Part shown: positions 34,020-45,888 of the stretch, one piece after another
Layout: every line of letters starts with the position of its first letter
Numbering within the stretch: position 1 is the first letter of the stretch
Assembly: GCA_000467715.1 (NCBI GenBank)
Contig: AJFK01000034.1
Span: 1 to 64,000 of the forward strand
Direction of reading: 5' to 3'
Origin: Hysterium pulicare CBS 123377
Lineage: Eukaryota; Ascomycota; Dothideomycetes; Hysteriales; Hysteriaceae
Length of the DNA stretch: 64,000 bases
Notes under the pieces: model-generated
What the model was told of the DNA's origin: nothing
The model's input: the letters and a program-made list of their open reading frames with translations, nothing else
Databases searched by the model: none
Program-made: the position numbers and the translations under genes

Positions 34020-35380
34020 TCGGGGCCATGAGAGTGCGTTCTAATGAGAACTACATGTGTTTGGGCGGGGACTGTGTAGTCTAAGATCCTACCTTCATCA
34101 AGAGAAAATACAAAGTGACGGGGTTGACGAGGATGGGGGAAACGGTTGTAAGCTTGAGTTTTTGCGGCGAGAAGTGGAAGGTATGGAGACAGTATCTCTC
34201 ATTGCACGTCTATTAGCTCATTGCAAGAACAACTGTTCAGAATTTGAACCCTTCGTTCTGCTAAATTTTGAGGGGGAAAACGGCCCGATTGATGTGCGCC
34301 TCCAGAACGGGAGGCACCGCCACAGACGCAGGGTTGACACCTTTTGAAGTTTGCTCGATGTTGAGCCGCAGCTGTTTGAGAACGACGGATTAAGTGAGAC
34401 CAAAGTTTTTTGATGTCCTTTGCTACGGAAGTCTGAGCCGGCTGTTAACGCCTCTTCATATCGGAATAGGAGACGAAATTTCTTGACTGATGGAATCGAC
34501 ATTGAATCGGGGGGGGCATGTCCTTTGATCGTATCGAAGGAATGTTCGTGAGGATGTTGTAATGCAAGAGTGAGACTGCACGCTCGAATGGTGCATCAAA
34601 ACGCTCTCGAAGGTTCCCCGTTCCGGATGTCTTGCGTTGGTGATCGAAGAGCGGCACGAGACAACGCCGCATACGTATGTGCATGCAGTGCGGTAGTGCT
34701 CGGACGAGAAGGTCGTTGGCTTCATCGACTCGAAGTCGGTGGCTAACAACCATTTCTAACAACCGTACTCGGCGGTATGAGGTGAATGAAACGATGCTCT
34801 GCAAGTAGAAGAAGCGCCAGCTGGAGTTGTGCAGGGGCTGAAGTAGCCTTGGGAGCCAAGACTTCGCTTAGCACTTGTGAATAGTGACGTCGCTAAATCT
34901 GCCATCTGTCAATCGGATGTGGAAAGGTTCAGAAACACGGTGGAGGATCGTTCGTAGATTGACACGGAGGCTGCTGATGGCGGAACACCCGTCAACCCGC
35001 AACAATGCCCACGCCATCTTGGCCCGCCATGGTCGTGCATCTGCCATCTACAGCATTTGCCTGAACCCCATCTTCACCCTAGTAGCTGCTTCGATTGTGA
35101 ACCACTGTGCACCTCCGCTGCCCTTTGCCATCACCAAAGCCGACCCCCTTCCCGGCCTCGGTGCTTCTGATTGGCTGTGTCTTTGGTTAGCGACCTCGAC
35201 AAAGCAGACACCAAGCCTCTTCTTCCATTCGCGCGTCGACGACATCGAGCTGGAGAACCTCCGCTCTCGTCCCTTTCTTCCTCCTCGAGAGGACCCGCCG
35301 CCGTCATTTTGTGCCGCGCATTCTCGAGGCCGGCATTCACCTTCTTCGCCGGTGACGTGCCCCCCTAGTCTACCACCTCT
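34020..35380. other. Intergenic before the histidine kinase
   Basis: No supported gene. The last 300 bp, rich in C and T, are probably the 5' leader of the histidine kinase gene. Frames here overlap on opposite strands and show no domain. An eight-base G run occurs near 34508-34515. Confidence 0.55.
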
Positions 35381-38300
35381 ATGAACCGGCCGAAGTCCAT
35401 CTTTACAGGAAACACCCCTAATCCCCCAGCAAGAGGAAATCCCGAACCCCGGCGATTGAGTACACCAGAATATTGCGAAACATTGAATCATATTTCAGAG
35501 TCCTTTCAGCCGCCTGCCTCTACCAATATACGCACCCGTCCAACGTTACCGAACACTTCCTCATGGATCGCAAATCCATCTTCCCAACAAGTTGACACTC
35601 GACGGCGATCCGTGTCGTCGGCGGCGAAGACTGGCAGAGTTCTTGAGTGGCAGAGGGCCACTCCTGCAGCAACAGGCAACAAGCGCTCTGCACGCCAGGC
35701 CGACCTATCCCCAACCCCCCCGCAACCACATACCGAACCCCTACACAAACGACGTCGCCTGCAGACGCGCGCAAGATATACTCTAGATCATTTCAATCTC
35801 CCCGCAATCGGGAACGGGAACGAACAGCCCCCGTCGCCTCTCTTTTTCTCGAATACCAAGCGGTCTAGGCCGCCGCTTCCAGCTCGCTTCTCGAGCTCGG
35901 AGGCTGCGGCGAGAATGCTGAGCAAGACTCACGGAGAGGAAAGCGGCATAAAAACCGTCACTCTGGCTCGGGGCAGCTTCAATGGCTTAAGCCCACCAAG
36001 TGTAACAAGCGTGCCAAGTCGTCAGAGTTCTGAGCGATCAAGCATTCCGCGGACAGCTTCGCCAGATGGAAGGGACCGGAATGATCATATCCATCTGTTG
36101 AGCTCTGTGGGAATTGTTGAACTGCTGGAACAAGATGTGCGGCCGACATTCATTGTGGACATCGGAGATGCTTCCAACTACACCCCTGGGTCTGCCAACC
36201 TGCAGATTGTGTTCGCAAATTCTGCCCTGCGCTCGCATGCATCTGTATGGGAGTCAGTGGTGGGAAAAGCCTCAGAACAGGTAGCGGATGACTATGTTTC
36301 ACCGTCTAATCAATTCAAGGGCTGGTTGCTTAGCACCATAGGTGGAAGTCTGGATATCAATCCTCCTCCAGTAGAGCATGGTGGAATTGTATGGTCTTGT
36401 TACACATTGCGAAAGCGATTACGCGTGGCAAGTGGGCAATATTCTTCTTCCGTCAGATCAAGTGTACCTTCTACCAGCGCTTCGGCGGAGTTCCAAATCC
36501 CTTCATCCTCCTCCGCGCCGCGCACTGCTTCTAGTCATGGCCCGACACTTTCTTCAGGCTCTGTGCCTCATGCAGAACCCCAAGATTATTTTGGCGATTC
36601 TGCACTTCCCCAAGTAGCGGACGAGATGGCAGGAAAGCTGCCAGATTTATCAGTCGACAACAAACCAATTCCATCGTCCTCTCATCATGTTGAAGCTGCG
36701 GTTGGCCAAACAATAGGTTTCAATGGAAAGATGTGGGCCATTACACCGGAAAAGATGGAGGCACAACCCGCTCTTGATGCCCACCCGTCCTATACAAATG
36801 AGTGCGTTCTCCTGGCTGCAACTGCGGGTGATGTTGACTCATTTCGCAGGGTCCCTAACCCACCGAAGGAGGTAGGATTCTTCGACTGGACCCGCCTCCC
36901 GCTATCGCCCACTCTTCCTCGGCACATCCAATTCGCACGAAGTATCGATTGGGCATCAACTCCACTTGGTCCCATCGAACTCTGGTCGTCCGACCTCCGA
37001 CAGATGTGTAATCTCATCATGGCCAGTCCTCACCCAGCAGCAATGTACTGGGGCGAAGAACTTGTAGCAATTTACAATGAAGCTTACGTTCTGCTGGCCG
37101 GGCAGAAACATCCAAAATTAATGGGCCAGAGTTATAAGGATGCTTGGGCGGAGATATGGGATGAGGTGAAGGATGTGTTTGCCAATGCAAAGATCACAGG
37201 ACAGGCAACGATGAAGGTTAGTCCAACAGAGTATGTGTGTTGGCATCTCACGCTAAGTTAAACTAGGACGATGACTGTTTGTTCATGAAACGAAGCGGCT
37301 TCTTGGAAGAGACCTACTTTTCGTGGTCAATCATTCCTATGGTAGGCGAAGATGGCACTGTAATGGGGCTCTACAATCCCGCTTTTGAGAAGACACGGCG
37401 AAAAATAGCCGAAAGACGAATGCTCACGCTACGAGAAGTGGGAGAACGGACAGCTACAGCTCGGGATGTCAAAAGCTTCTGGGAACAGGTCCTGTTGGCG
37501 CTGACCGAAAATGAACACGATACGCCATTCGCTCTCCTCTACTCTGTTTCTGATGATTCAGGCAGCGACTCTTCGTCCTTGCATTCGAGCAGTCTCCTAG
37601 GTTCAAAGCAATGCTATCTAGAAGGATCTTTGGGCGTCCCAAACCATCATCCTTGCGCGCCTGACCAGATCGACTTGAAAGAGGGCCATGAAGGATTTGG
37701 CCCCGTTTTTCGCGAAGTTATGAAGACGGACAAGCCCGTAGTCCTAGGCATTGGTTCGGGAGATCTGCCCAGTGAAATGATGGAGGGGCTTCAGTGGCGA
37801 GGATTCGGTGACCCTTGTCGCGACGTCGTGGTGTGTCCAATCCATCCAACCACGGGCGATGTAATACTCGGCTTCCTAGTGATGGGAATCAATCCGCGGA
37901 GGCCATATGACGACGACTACACACTGTTTATTCAATTGCTCAGCCGCCAGCTTGCCACGTCTTTGGCGTCGGTGGTCCTGTTCGAAGAAGAGATCAGGAG
38001 GGGCCAGAAAGCTGCCAAACTAGCAGCAGAAGATCGCATAATTCTATCGGAACAACTTGCCGCGCGTACACAAGAAGCCAAAGATAGTGAAACGAGGTTT
38101 ACTCGAATGGCAGAGTATTCCCCTGCAGGCTTGTTCATTGCAGACTCCGAAGGCAACATCACTTACTGTAACGACACTTGGTATGAGATCTCGCGAGTGC
38201 GAAAGGACTCGGAAAACACGAACAAGTGGATAAATTGTGTCAAAGAAGAAGATCAGTCGATGGTCAGAACATTGTGGCTAAAGCTTGTTGAAGACGCAGA

Positions 38301-40237
38301 ACCTGTCAATGTCGAATTCAGGTTTAAAGCGCCCTGGGAAGATCGTAATGGGAACAAGGGAGATACCTGGGTTCTGTTCAGCGCTTTTCCTGAGGTCTAC
38401 GAAGCAGGCATGCTCAAGAGCGTTTTCGGAAGTATTACGAACATTAGCCAGCAGAAATGGGCTGAAGGTTTCCAAAAACGAAAAATGGAGGAGGCCGTGG
38501 AGCTCAAACGGCAACAAGAGAATTTCATCGACATCACGAGTCATGAAATGCGTAATCCGCTCAGTGCAATTTTGCAATGTGCTGACGAGATAACCACTTC
38601 TCTGCTCGAGTTCCGTTCAACTGGCGCCACTAACATCTCTTCGGATCTTGTTTTGAGCACCATTGATGCAGCACAAACTGTTGCACTGTGTGCACAACAT
38701 CAGAAGCGAATCGTTGACGATGTACTGACTCTCTCAAAATTGGATTCCGCGATGCTCATGGTCACCCCAGTGGACGTTCAGCCCTTGACAGTAGCTCAGC
38801 GTGCATTGAAAATGTTCGAAGGAGAGGTCCAGACTGCTGACATCAAGATGGATTTTGTTGTGAGCGACTCCTTCAACGAATTAGATATTGACTGGGTCAA
38901 ACTAGACCCATCGAGAGTCTTGCAAGTCCTAATCAACCTCACCACCAACGCGATCAAGTTTACGACAACCGAGACTAAACGGACAATTAAAGTCGTACTA
39001 TCTGCCTCCCGAGAACGGCCGTCAGCAAGCAAAAACCCACTCGTCGATTTCTTTCCGAGCAGATCTAAACGTATAGACCAAACACTCGGGCCCGACTGGG
39101 GCACAGGCGAGGAAATCTTCCTGTTGTTTGCTGTTGAAGATTCTGGTCGTGGTCTAAACGACGAAGAGAAAAAGCTACTCTTTCAAAGATTCTCGCAAGC
39201 CAGTCCAAGAACCCACGTACAATATGGCGGATCGGGGTTGGGCCTTTTTATATCGCGCGAGCTCACCGAGTTGCAAGGTGGCGAGATCGGTGTCTCGTCC
39301 CAAGCCGGAAGGGGCAGCACGTTTGCTTTCTACGTCACGTGTCGCAAGACGCCACCGCCCACGGACAGCACTGAACATCTCCCCTTATCGCTAGTGCGTC
39401 AGCTCTCTGATGCTAGACATAAGCCACGAGTTGAGTCGCCGAAGGTGAAGGATTTTGCCACGGCGAATAAGGATACTGTCATTCAGAACATAAGAGCGCA
39501 GAGGGCTCATTTGAAAGTCTTGATTGTCGAAGATAATCTAGGTAAGGACTCACTTTCCTATTTGTACTGGAACCGCTGTCGTATCGTTGTTGCTGAACTG
39601 ACGGTGGGAACAGTCAACCAACGCGTCCTTCAACGACAACTCAAAAACCAGGGTATTACGGTGTACGTAGCCAATCATGGCGGAGAGGCGCTGGATCGAC
39701 TTAAAGAGTCACAGTACTGGCGAGAGAGCGGTCCTGATGCAGTTGATCTTGGCGTTGTGCTTGTAAGTTCCGACTCGTCAGTGTAACTTTCAAGGTTCAT
39801 GCATACTAATTTATATCCAGATGGACAAAGAGATGCCGTAAGTCCAGCTCAAAAACCACTGACAACGAATCATGTGAGAATCACGGGCTAACTTGAAACA
39901 GTGTCATGGACGGTCTACAATGCACAAGTCAAATCCGCGAATGGGAAAGGAACGGCTTGCTGAAAAGCCATGTACCAATTATCGCGGTGACTGCTAATGC
40001 GAGGAGCGAGCAGATTACTGCACTGTTGGCTGCTGGAATGGTGAGTTGATACCATCTTGTTATTCATGAATACCGCAAGCTGATTAAAGAAAGGATGACG
40101 TCGTCGCCAAACCGTTCCGTATCATAGAACTCGTCCCCAAGATCGAAGAACTTGCGGCTAGATATCCGGATGCTCTCAACCCGTTGAGTTTAGTAGTGCC
40201 CTCTTTGCCCACAAACTCGTCCTCAAATAGATTCTAG
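35381..40237 (+). CDS. Soluble hybrid histidine kinase with PAS-like and receiver domains
   Basis: Six exons (35381-37216, 37267-39541, 39614-39762, 39821-39837, 39902-40040, 40094-40237) encode 1519 residues; the fourth exon is only 17 bp. The first 480 residues are Ser/Pro-rich and probably disordered, with one conserved-looking segment near 230-340. A PAS-like region begins at about 500 (DWTRLPLSPTLPRHIQFAR) and is followed by a GAF-like region and a second PAS at about 890 (MAEYSPAGLFIADSEG). The kinase core has the H-box ITSHEMRNPLSA (His1038), N-box NLTTNAIKF, G1 DSGRGL and G2 GGSGLGLFIS. The C-terminal receiver begins KVLIVEDN and carries phospho-acceptor Asp1422 (MDKEMPVMDG), TANA and the conserved Lys in AKPF. 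No transmembrane segment is seen, so it should be cytosolic. It would feed a His-Asp phosphorelay; the signal is unknown and I do not assign a fungal class. Confidence 0.93.
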
Positions 40238-40803
40238 ACTTTTCACGTCTTAACGTTATCAGCATGGCGTTCGGAGTTGGAGGGATTTGAGCTGGATTAT
40301 CGTATCTGGCGCTTTGTTGTTACAAGGATTCTCCACCTTGGTTAAAAGCTGTCCTCTAGAATTCTTGGATACGCATATTCTGGCGTGTCTGTTGGTGTGG
40401 ATATTTGGCTTTCCGTAGAAGGCTACAGTCACTTCGGAAAGCGATCAAGTGTGAATGTATGAGCGGGTTCTTGCCCTTACGACCTGAACTGTTGGATTAG
40501 ACTTAGACCTCTTCGTCGATGGATGGGAATGAGGACGAGAAAGGAGTATTGCTCCATAGAAGCTGCCGTCGAGCACATGTATACAGGCCAGAGTAATAGC
40601 ACTTTGGGTACTTGCCGCATTCTACCTAACACGGAGTGACCCATTTCTCTATGATGATGCTGTTGCTGTTTAGAATTTCACTGCACGTGACCCTGCGGAT
40701 CGGAAAATCTTTGACCCCAATTACTTGGTCGAACCACAGGCACCAACCATACGCGCACTTCTGGTCTTTGTACTTACAAGCCGCGACCCCTCCGATTAAC
40801 AAC
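40238..40803. other. Intergenic between two plus-strand genes
   Basis: 566 bp holding the 3' end of the histidine kinase gene and the promoter of the Clr5-domain gene. No further feature is seen. Confidence 0.6.
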
Positions 40804-43027
40804 ATGTACAACTGGGAGGGTAAGGAAGAAATATGTTATCGGATGTACGTGGAGGAGAGGAAGCATCTGGATGACGTTGTTGAGTATTTCCAGAAGAAAG
40901 AAGGATTCAAAGCGAGGTATGTATCCCGAGGTCTCAATGCACATGTGCAGAGTCCGGCCCTCCGTACAGTACATGCATATCAACCGTATCCCCTAGCCGT
41001 GCATCTTCGACGTTATTCTTGTTTCAGTGCGACAGTAAGAATGTGGGCTGATTATGGATCAATAGCAAGCGGGCTTTTCAGGTCCAATTCAAGGTATGCG
41101 ACGCTTCTTTCATCATCTTATCCCCAGTTCCCACCTTTCTCACTGTGAGCTTTGCTAATTACCTTGTGTATAGCGATGGGACTTCCCCAGCAAGCAAAAC
41201 CCCGCCCACAAGAATCCTACCCTGATCAACCGCGTCAAGGAACTATGGGAGAAGAATACGGTGCAGAAGGAGATGTTGGAGATATTGGAGAAGGAGGGGT
41301 TTAGGATCAATGATCGCGAGCTCATGAGGCTCAGGATAAGATTTCGATGGTTACTGCGGAAGTCGACCGGTCATGGGTTTGAATGGAAGAAACAAAAGAA
41401 AAAGAAAGTCGGTGGTGGACGGAAGGGCGATCTAGTACAACAGTTGGGAGATGCCATTATGGTGAGTAGACGGAGGATGTGGAGTACAAGATTTGCGCTG
41501 ATACTACTCTAGGCTGGGGAAACGGGATCAAGCGATGACACGGATTCAGACGCAGATGTTGATGCCGACTCAGCGCCTGGCGAAGAACACAACATTCAAC
41601 AGGATCAACCAATTCAGCGCCAGCCGTCCCCAGAGCCAGATCCAGAAGTCATTCGCAGAAGAGAGCTAAGGCTGGCACAACTTCAGGCCGAGAGCGATGA
41701 GCTATGGCGCAAGAGAAAGCGAAGACGTCGGACAAGAGGTTATGCTGGTATGGGCCCAGACCCGAAACAACCTCCACGGTTTCCCTCCGAAACTACCATT
41801 GACGAAAGTAAAGCCTTCTTGGGCTTGGACAATGATATGTACCGCAAGATTCGCGACGATTTCCAGGGTATTTGTCAAGAGCAAGGAGTGATCAAGAAAA
41901 CGATCTCTGGTCCTGAAAAGTGGGCGGAGGTCAAAGATCGCCTTATTCGAGAGAATCCTCATCTCTTGAATGTTTTCCAGAATGATATCGAAGCCCAACA
42001 GGAGGATGATCAGTTATCCAATCGGAATACACACAGTGCTCTATGCCTTGATGTCATATGTTTAGATGTTACAAAAAGGATACGAACAATGCACTCCCGC
42101 ATGACGTTGCTGGACGCCAAGAATATCCTCGAGCTCAATCCAGAAGAGACCCGACAAGTTCGAGAGTTGTTCTATGACAAGCTGAAAGCAAATCACTTCA
42201 CAAACAAAATGGAAATGGGTCTCGATCTTTGGAATGACATTAAATCGTCTTGGATGGCTGAATCTGAGCTCATGCAGCGAGTCTTTGCTGGTGGACCCAC
42301 GGATCCCAAATATGAACTGAAGAAAAAGGCAACTGACGTTCTTTGTCGGGATATCATGAAACGATTCCGTGGCGATCAAACCAAAAAAGACCCAAGTCAG
42401 AAGAGACAGTCCAACCGCGGGCCTGGTCCGGGACCAGCGCCGCCTTCTATCAACTCAAATGCTATCTCTCCAAACTACAAGCCACGAGGCCCCATTCATC
42501 GTCAAAGTGGTCAATCAAACACCAGCGGGAACAGCGTAGCTCAGCCTCAGCATACAACAACAGCCCAGCATCCGGCTCCTCTAACACATGTAAATACGGG
42601 AACATCAGATCTGCAAATCGATCCTTCTCTCCTACTCGCTGCAAATCATGACTCTATCCTCCAAGACCATTCAAACTCCTACGTACTCTCCGACTCAATG
42701 TTCACCAATTTCCCCCTCCCAGTCTACTTCCGTCTGCATCATCACTCGGGCACCCAGACTCCGGGGAAGCATCTTTGGCTAGGTATTCTGCAAACCGGCA
42801 CAGTCGCCGAGATTCGAAATCTGGCTATGCGCGAACATCCCGGAACGATGGTCATGAAGATTGAGGGATTGGTCACGCATAGGGGAATGGGCGGGCAGCC
42901 GGACAGAGAGATGATGTTTGTCATTGATGATGAGGAGGAGTTGCAGGGGTATTTGGCACATGTTGCTGGTGGGAAGGCGACTTTTATTGTATTGTTGGGC
43001 ATGGCACAGGGTCAGGGGTTTATATAG
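40804..43027 (+). CDS. Clr5-domain protein
   Basis: Four exons (40804-40916, 41066-41093, 41174-41461, 41513-43027) encode 647 residues. The second exon is only 28 bp and is fixed by the domain, since it supplies KRAFQVQFK between GFKAS and RWDFPSKQN. The Clr5 domain spans residues 1-55 (MYNWEGKEEICYRMYVEE and on). This short fungal domain is named for a fission yeast silencing protein and is usually treated as DNA-binding. Residues 60-125 form a second conserved helical block (INRVKELWEKNTVQKEML), followed by a very basic patch, an acidic linker and another basic patch (RKRKRRRRTRGYAG) that may be a nuclear signal. The rest has two repeated-looking helical segments and a Gln/Pro-rich linker. 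A conserved beta-rich C-terminus shows PLPVYFRL and FIVLLGMAQG. A nuclear regulatory role is inferred. Confidence 0.88.
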
Positions 43028-44340
43028 CTGTGTCAGCATTGCGGGAAAGGGTAGCATTCGTCAAAGTCAGACAGTCATAGCATCGGAGACTATAGTCGGC
43101 AAAGAGAAAAACCAGATTGAGCTAAGTAATTGAAGAAATTGGCTCTGAGATACATAGCAATCAACGCCAATGATGAGGATTGAAAAGTATATAGCTGAAC
43201 TCCACACTCGACCCTCTTGGAGGAGAGGGGAAGGGCAGGGGTGAAAGATGCTCCGTAAGCTAAGGCCAAGTTCCTCCGCACACGAAGGAAAGTTTGCCAA
43301 GGCAAGCCCGCGATATTGAAATCCTGATGAGAATTCTCAAATCTTGAACTATCAATATTTGTCAATATCTATCTAATTACAGGCTAGACCTTCCGTCACC
43401 TCGTTCCAGTCAGTTCCGGCGATTCATTGCTTTCTTATCTATATACGGCAGAGGATTTAGCTCTACGTACAAGGGGACGGACTTTTAGCTACCAATTCCC
43501 TAGCCAATATTGAAACAAGTAACCTGTCATTGCGACAAAAGTCGGAGTATCGAAGCCCTCTACACACGTTACCAAAAGAGAGCGTCTGATGTATAAGATA
43601 GCGAGTTCTTTTCCCGTGTAGACAAAATACATTTGGCCGATCAAACCACTGACTCGTTTGGCAGTTGACAATTGCCTAGTGCGATCCCGCTACCGGGGAC
43701 TCGGGGCAGATCCCCAATAAACTTCCACTAGTTAGTGCTAACTACTTAGTACGACCGCGAACGCTTGGCTTGTTCCTTCCGGCCATCTCATGCCAGCCTC
43801 GCCCATCGGAAGCAGAATGCAGGCCAGCAATTGGTAGCCTCTCCCATTGTATAGAACGTGTCTCTTCTAGATGTCGTTATGTCTCAGATCCATCCTTAGG
43901 GACGGGAAGAGGCCTCGATAGGGTGCTTCGAGCTAAAGGCTTCAACGCCGATGTCCTTGGAACCATGCCGAATAGCGGAGCAAATATTGACGGGATTATC
44001 AATAGCCCTTGATTCATGTGGTACATACAGGCCGCGTCGAGCTTTCTTCTTAGACACCGCCGTTTCGCCTCGGAGCCCAAAAGAACCTAAAGACGGGATC
44101 CTACGATTTTACTGGTTCCAATTGCTTTCCAATTGCTACAGAAGTATGGCTGACATGCAGTTCCTGCAGAGACCGTTCCTGTCAAGCTATGGCTTGCGTC
44201 GGCGACACCACGGCCGGCCTTTTTGACTTTGTTCCAATTTCTAAGACATGGTCCAGAACGCTCTTTCCAGCTGCAAACAGTTCCCTCAGGGGGGAACTCC
44301 AGGGGAAATAAAGGGATTCTTTTTTTCTCTCGGGTTGGCC
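43028..44340. other. Intergenic before the acyltransferase gene
   Basis: About 1.3 kb without a supported gene. Contains a perfect 11-bp tandem duplication at 44116-44137. The region upstream of 44340 is presumably distal promoter of the acyltransferase gene. Confidence 0.55.
44116..44137. repeat. Two perfect tandem copies of an 11-bp unit
   Basis: The unit ttccaattgct occurs twice in a row (44116-44126, 44127-44137). Each copy contains CAATTG. It lies about 290 bp upstream of the acyltransferase ATG and could be a regulatory duplicate or chance slippage. Confidence 0.8.
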
Positions 44341-44398
44341 CATCAGACCACTATCAGACCACATCAGATCACAGTCGCAGGATTCGTTGCTATATAAA
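44341..44398 (+). promoter_or_regulatory. Acyltransferase core promoter: TATA box with upstream direct repeats
   Basis: TATATAAA at 44391-44398 lies 26 bp before the ATG at 44425, so transcription would start very near the start codon. Immediately upstream are three adjacent near-copies: catcagaccac (44341-44351), tatcagaccac (44352-44362) and atcagatcac (44363-44372). Such stacked repeats just above a TATA box are a good candidate activator-binding array. This is the clearest TATA promoter in the window. Confidence 0.6.
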
Positions 44399-44424
44399 CT
44401 TCTCTCCTACCATCATCCTTCAAA

Positions 44425-45888
44425 ATGCCCCGCGGATCCTGGAGGGAAACGCGTCCAGGACGATGGGAACGCCCGCAATCCTGCCTGGAGAAAGTCAATC
44501 TCGTCAACCGAAACGTCGATAAAGCCCCAGACCGCGACAACTGGGCCAAAATCGTCGTTGCCAAACTCGACTTCGACCCTTCTGTCGGTGACCCAGAAAC
44601 CGCTCTCCGGATTGCCTGGAAACAGGTCCGATACAGCTATCCCGAGATCGCCGCATTTCCCTACAATGGCACGTACATGTACCGCATCGGAAATCCGGAC
44701 CAAGTCGCATTATGGGTATCGGCTACTTTCGCGGTGGTGACTAATACGACTATCGACGACCTCTTGGGCCATATCCCTAGAAATGAGCAGATGATGTGTT
44801 ATTATCTGCCCGACACATCTGAAGTCCTTCTGCGCTCTCCTCACTATCGACTCGATGCCCGCGGTGCCATCTTCTGTCTGAACAAATTCGTAGAGTGCCT
44901 CGCCAACCTGGATCCCGTCCTAACCTTCGGAGGATGCGCAAAGAATTTGTCACCCAGTATTGACGATGCGCTAGACCTCAAATATGACTATACACCTGAG
45001 ATCGAAGAGGCGGCCACGAAACGTCTTGCGGCACTGGAATCTCACAACCCGCCTCTGAATCTGACGCCGACTATAAAGGAGGATTTGCCAGGCGCCACAA
45101 GGAGACGCTTCATCAAGCTCTCGCAGAGCGACACTCAAGCGATCATCACAGGCTGCAGTAATGCTCGTCTGGACCTTCTCCCAGCTCTTCACGCAGCACT
45201 AGTCGATGCCGTGGCCAAAATCGCGGACCCCTTTGAAGCCACGAGTTTCATGGCGTCCTTCCATTGCGACCTCCGATTCCTCATCACGAAATCCGTCACT
45301 ACGACGCGTGCGCCGATAAGTTGCACAAGCGTTCTTGCGACCGAGGTCGAGGTGTCGCCTTCAACGGATTTCAAGTCCTACTACGCTCAACTCGCTCCAG
45401 TGTACTCGACTGGATATGCACCGTATCTGGAATCGACGGCCTGCTACCACGAGAAGCTCGTTGAAAGAATGCACAGCAGCGGAAAGGCATCCGGAGATTC
45501 TGATGGCCAGGCGCAGCCGCGGTTCGGCCCGCTAGGCATAATCGATAACCAACTAGTCAAGGAAGTCGGCGGCGGTCTTGTTCGCGTCAAGGACTTCTGG
45601 CTCGGTACGGAGATCCTGACGAAGCGCAAGATGGTGCATACGTGGGTGTGGGAGGGCCAGTTGGTGTTCAGCTGCTGCTACAACGAGAGCTTCTGGGAGG
45701 ATGAGTTTGTGGAGTCTTTCCTTGCGGCCATTAAGGATACCCTGATGTCGGATGTCGCTGGTGCTACGCCTGCTAAGCCACAGGCGCTGAGAAGTCTCTC
45801 TGAGAAAACGAAGGGGCTTTTTGGGGGGAAGAAGAATTCGAAGAGTCTTAAAGGGTTGAGTGGTCGAATGTCGGAAATAACGATATAG
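44425..45888 (+). CDS. CAT/condensation-superfamily acyltransferase-like protein
   Basis: A single exon encodes 487 residues, starting at an ATG in good context (TTCAAAATGCC). The fold family is suggested by several blocks. SPHYRLDARGAIF contains an HxxxD motif (His140, Asp144), where classical members read HHxxxDG. FHCDLRFLI stands where condensation-type enzymes have their DLR block. DFWLGTEILTKRKMVHTWVW and FSCCYNESFWEDEFVESFL form the C-terminal strand region. Fungal relatives include acetyltransferase-like proteins linked to secondary metabolism or detoxification. The replaced glycine after the catalytic Asp and the lack of a DFGWG motif make the substrate and even activity unsure. The last 40 residues are Lys/Ser-rich. 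No biosynthetic core enzyme lies nearby, so cluster membership is not supported. Confidence 0.75.
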   Translation: MPRGSWRETRPGRWERPQSCLEKVNLVNRNVDKAPDRDNWAKIVVAKLDFDPSVGDPETALRIAWKQVRYSYPEIAAFPYNGTYMYRIGNPDQVALWVSATFAVVTNTTIDDLLGHIPRNEQMMCYYLPDTSEVLLRSPHYRLDARGAIFCLNKFVECLANLDPVLTFGGCAKNLSPSIDDALDLKYDYTPEIEEAATKRLAALESHNPPLNLTPTIKEDLPGATRRRFIKLSQSDTQAIITGCSNARLDLLPALHAALVDAVAKIADPFEATSFMASFHCDLRFLITKSVTTTRAPISCTSVLATEVEVSPSTDFKSYYAQLAPVYSTGYAPYLESTACYHEKLVERMHSSGKASGDSDGQAQPRFGPLGIIDNQLVKEVGGGLVRVKDFWLGTEILTKRKMVHTWVWEGQLVFSCCYNESFWEDEFVESFLAAIKDTLMSDVAGATPAKPQALRSLSEKTKGLFGGKKNSKSLKGLSGRMSEITI

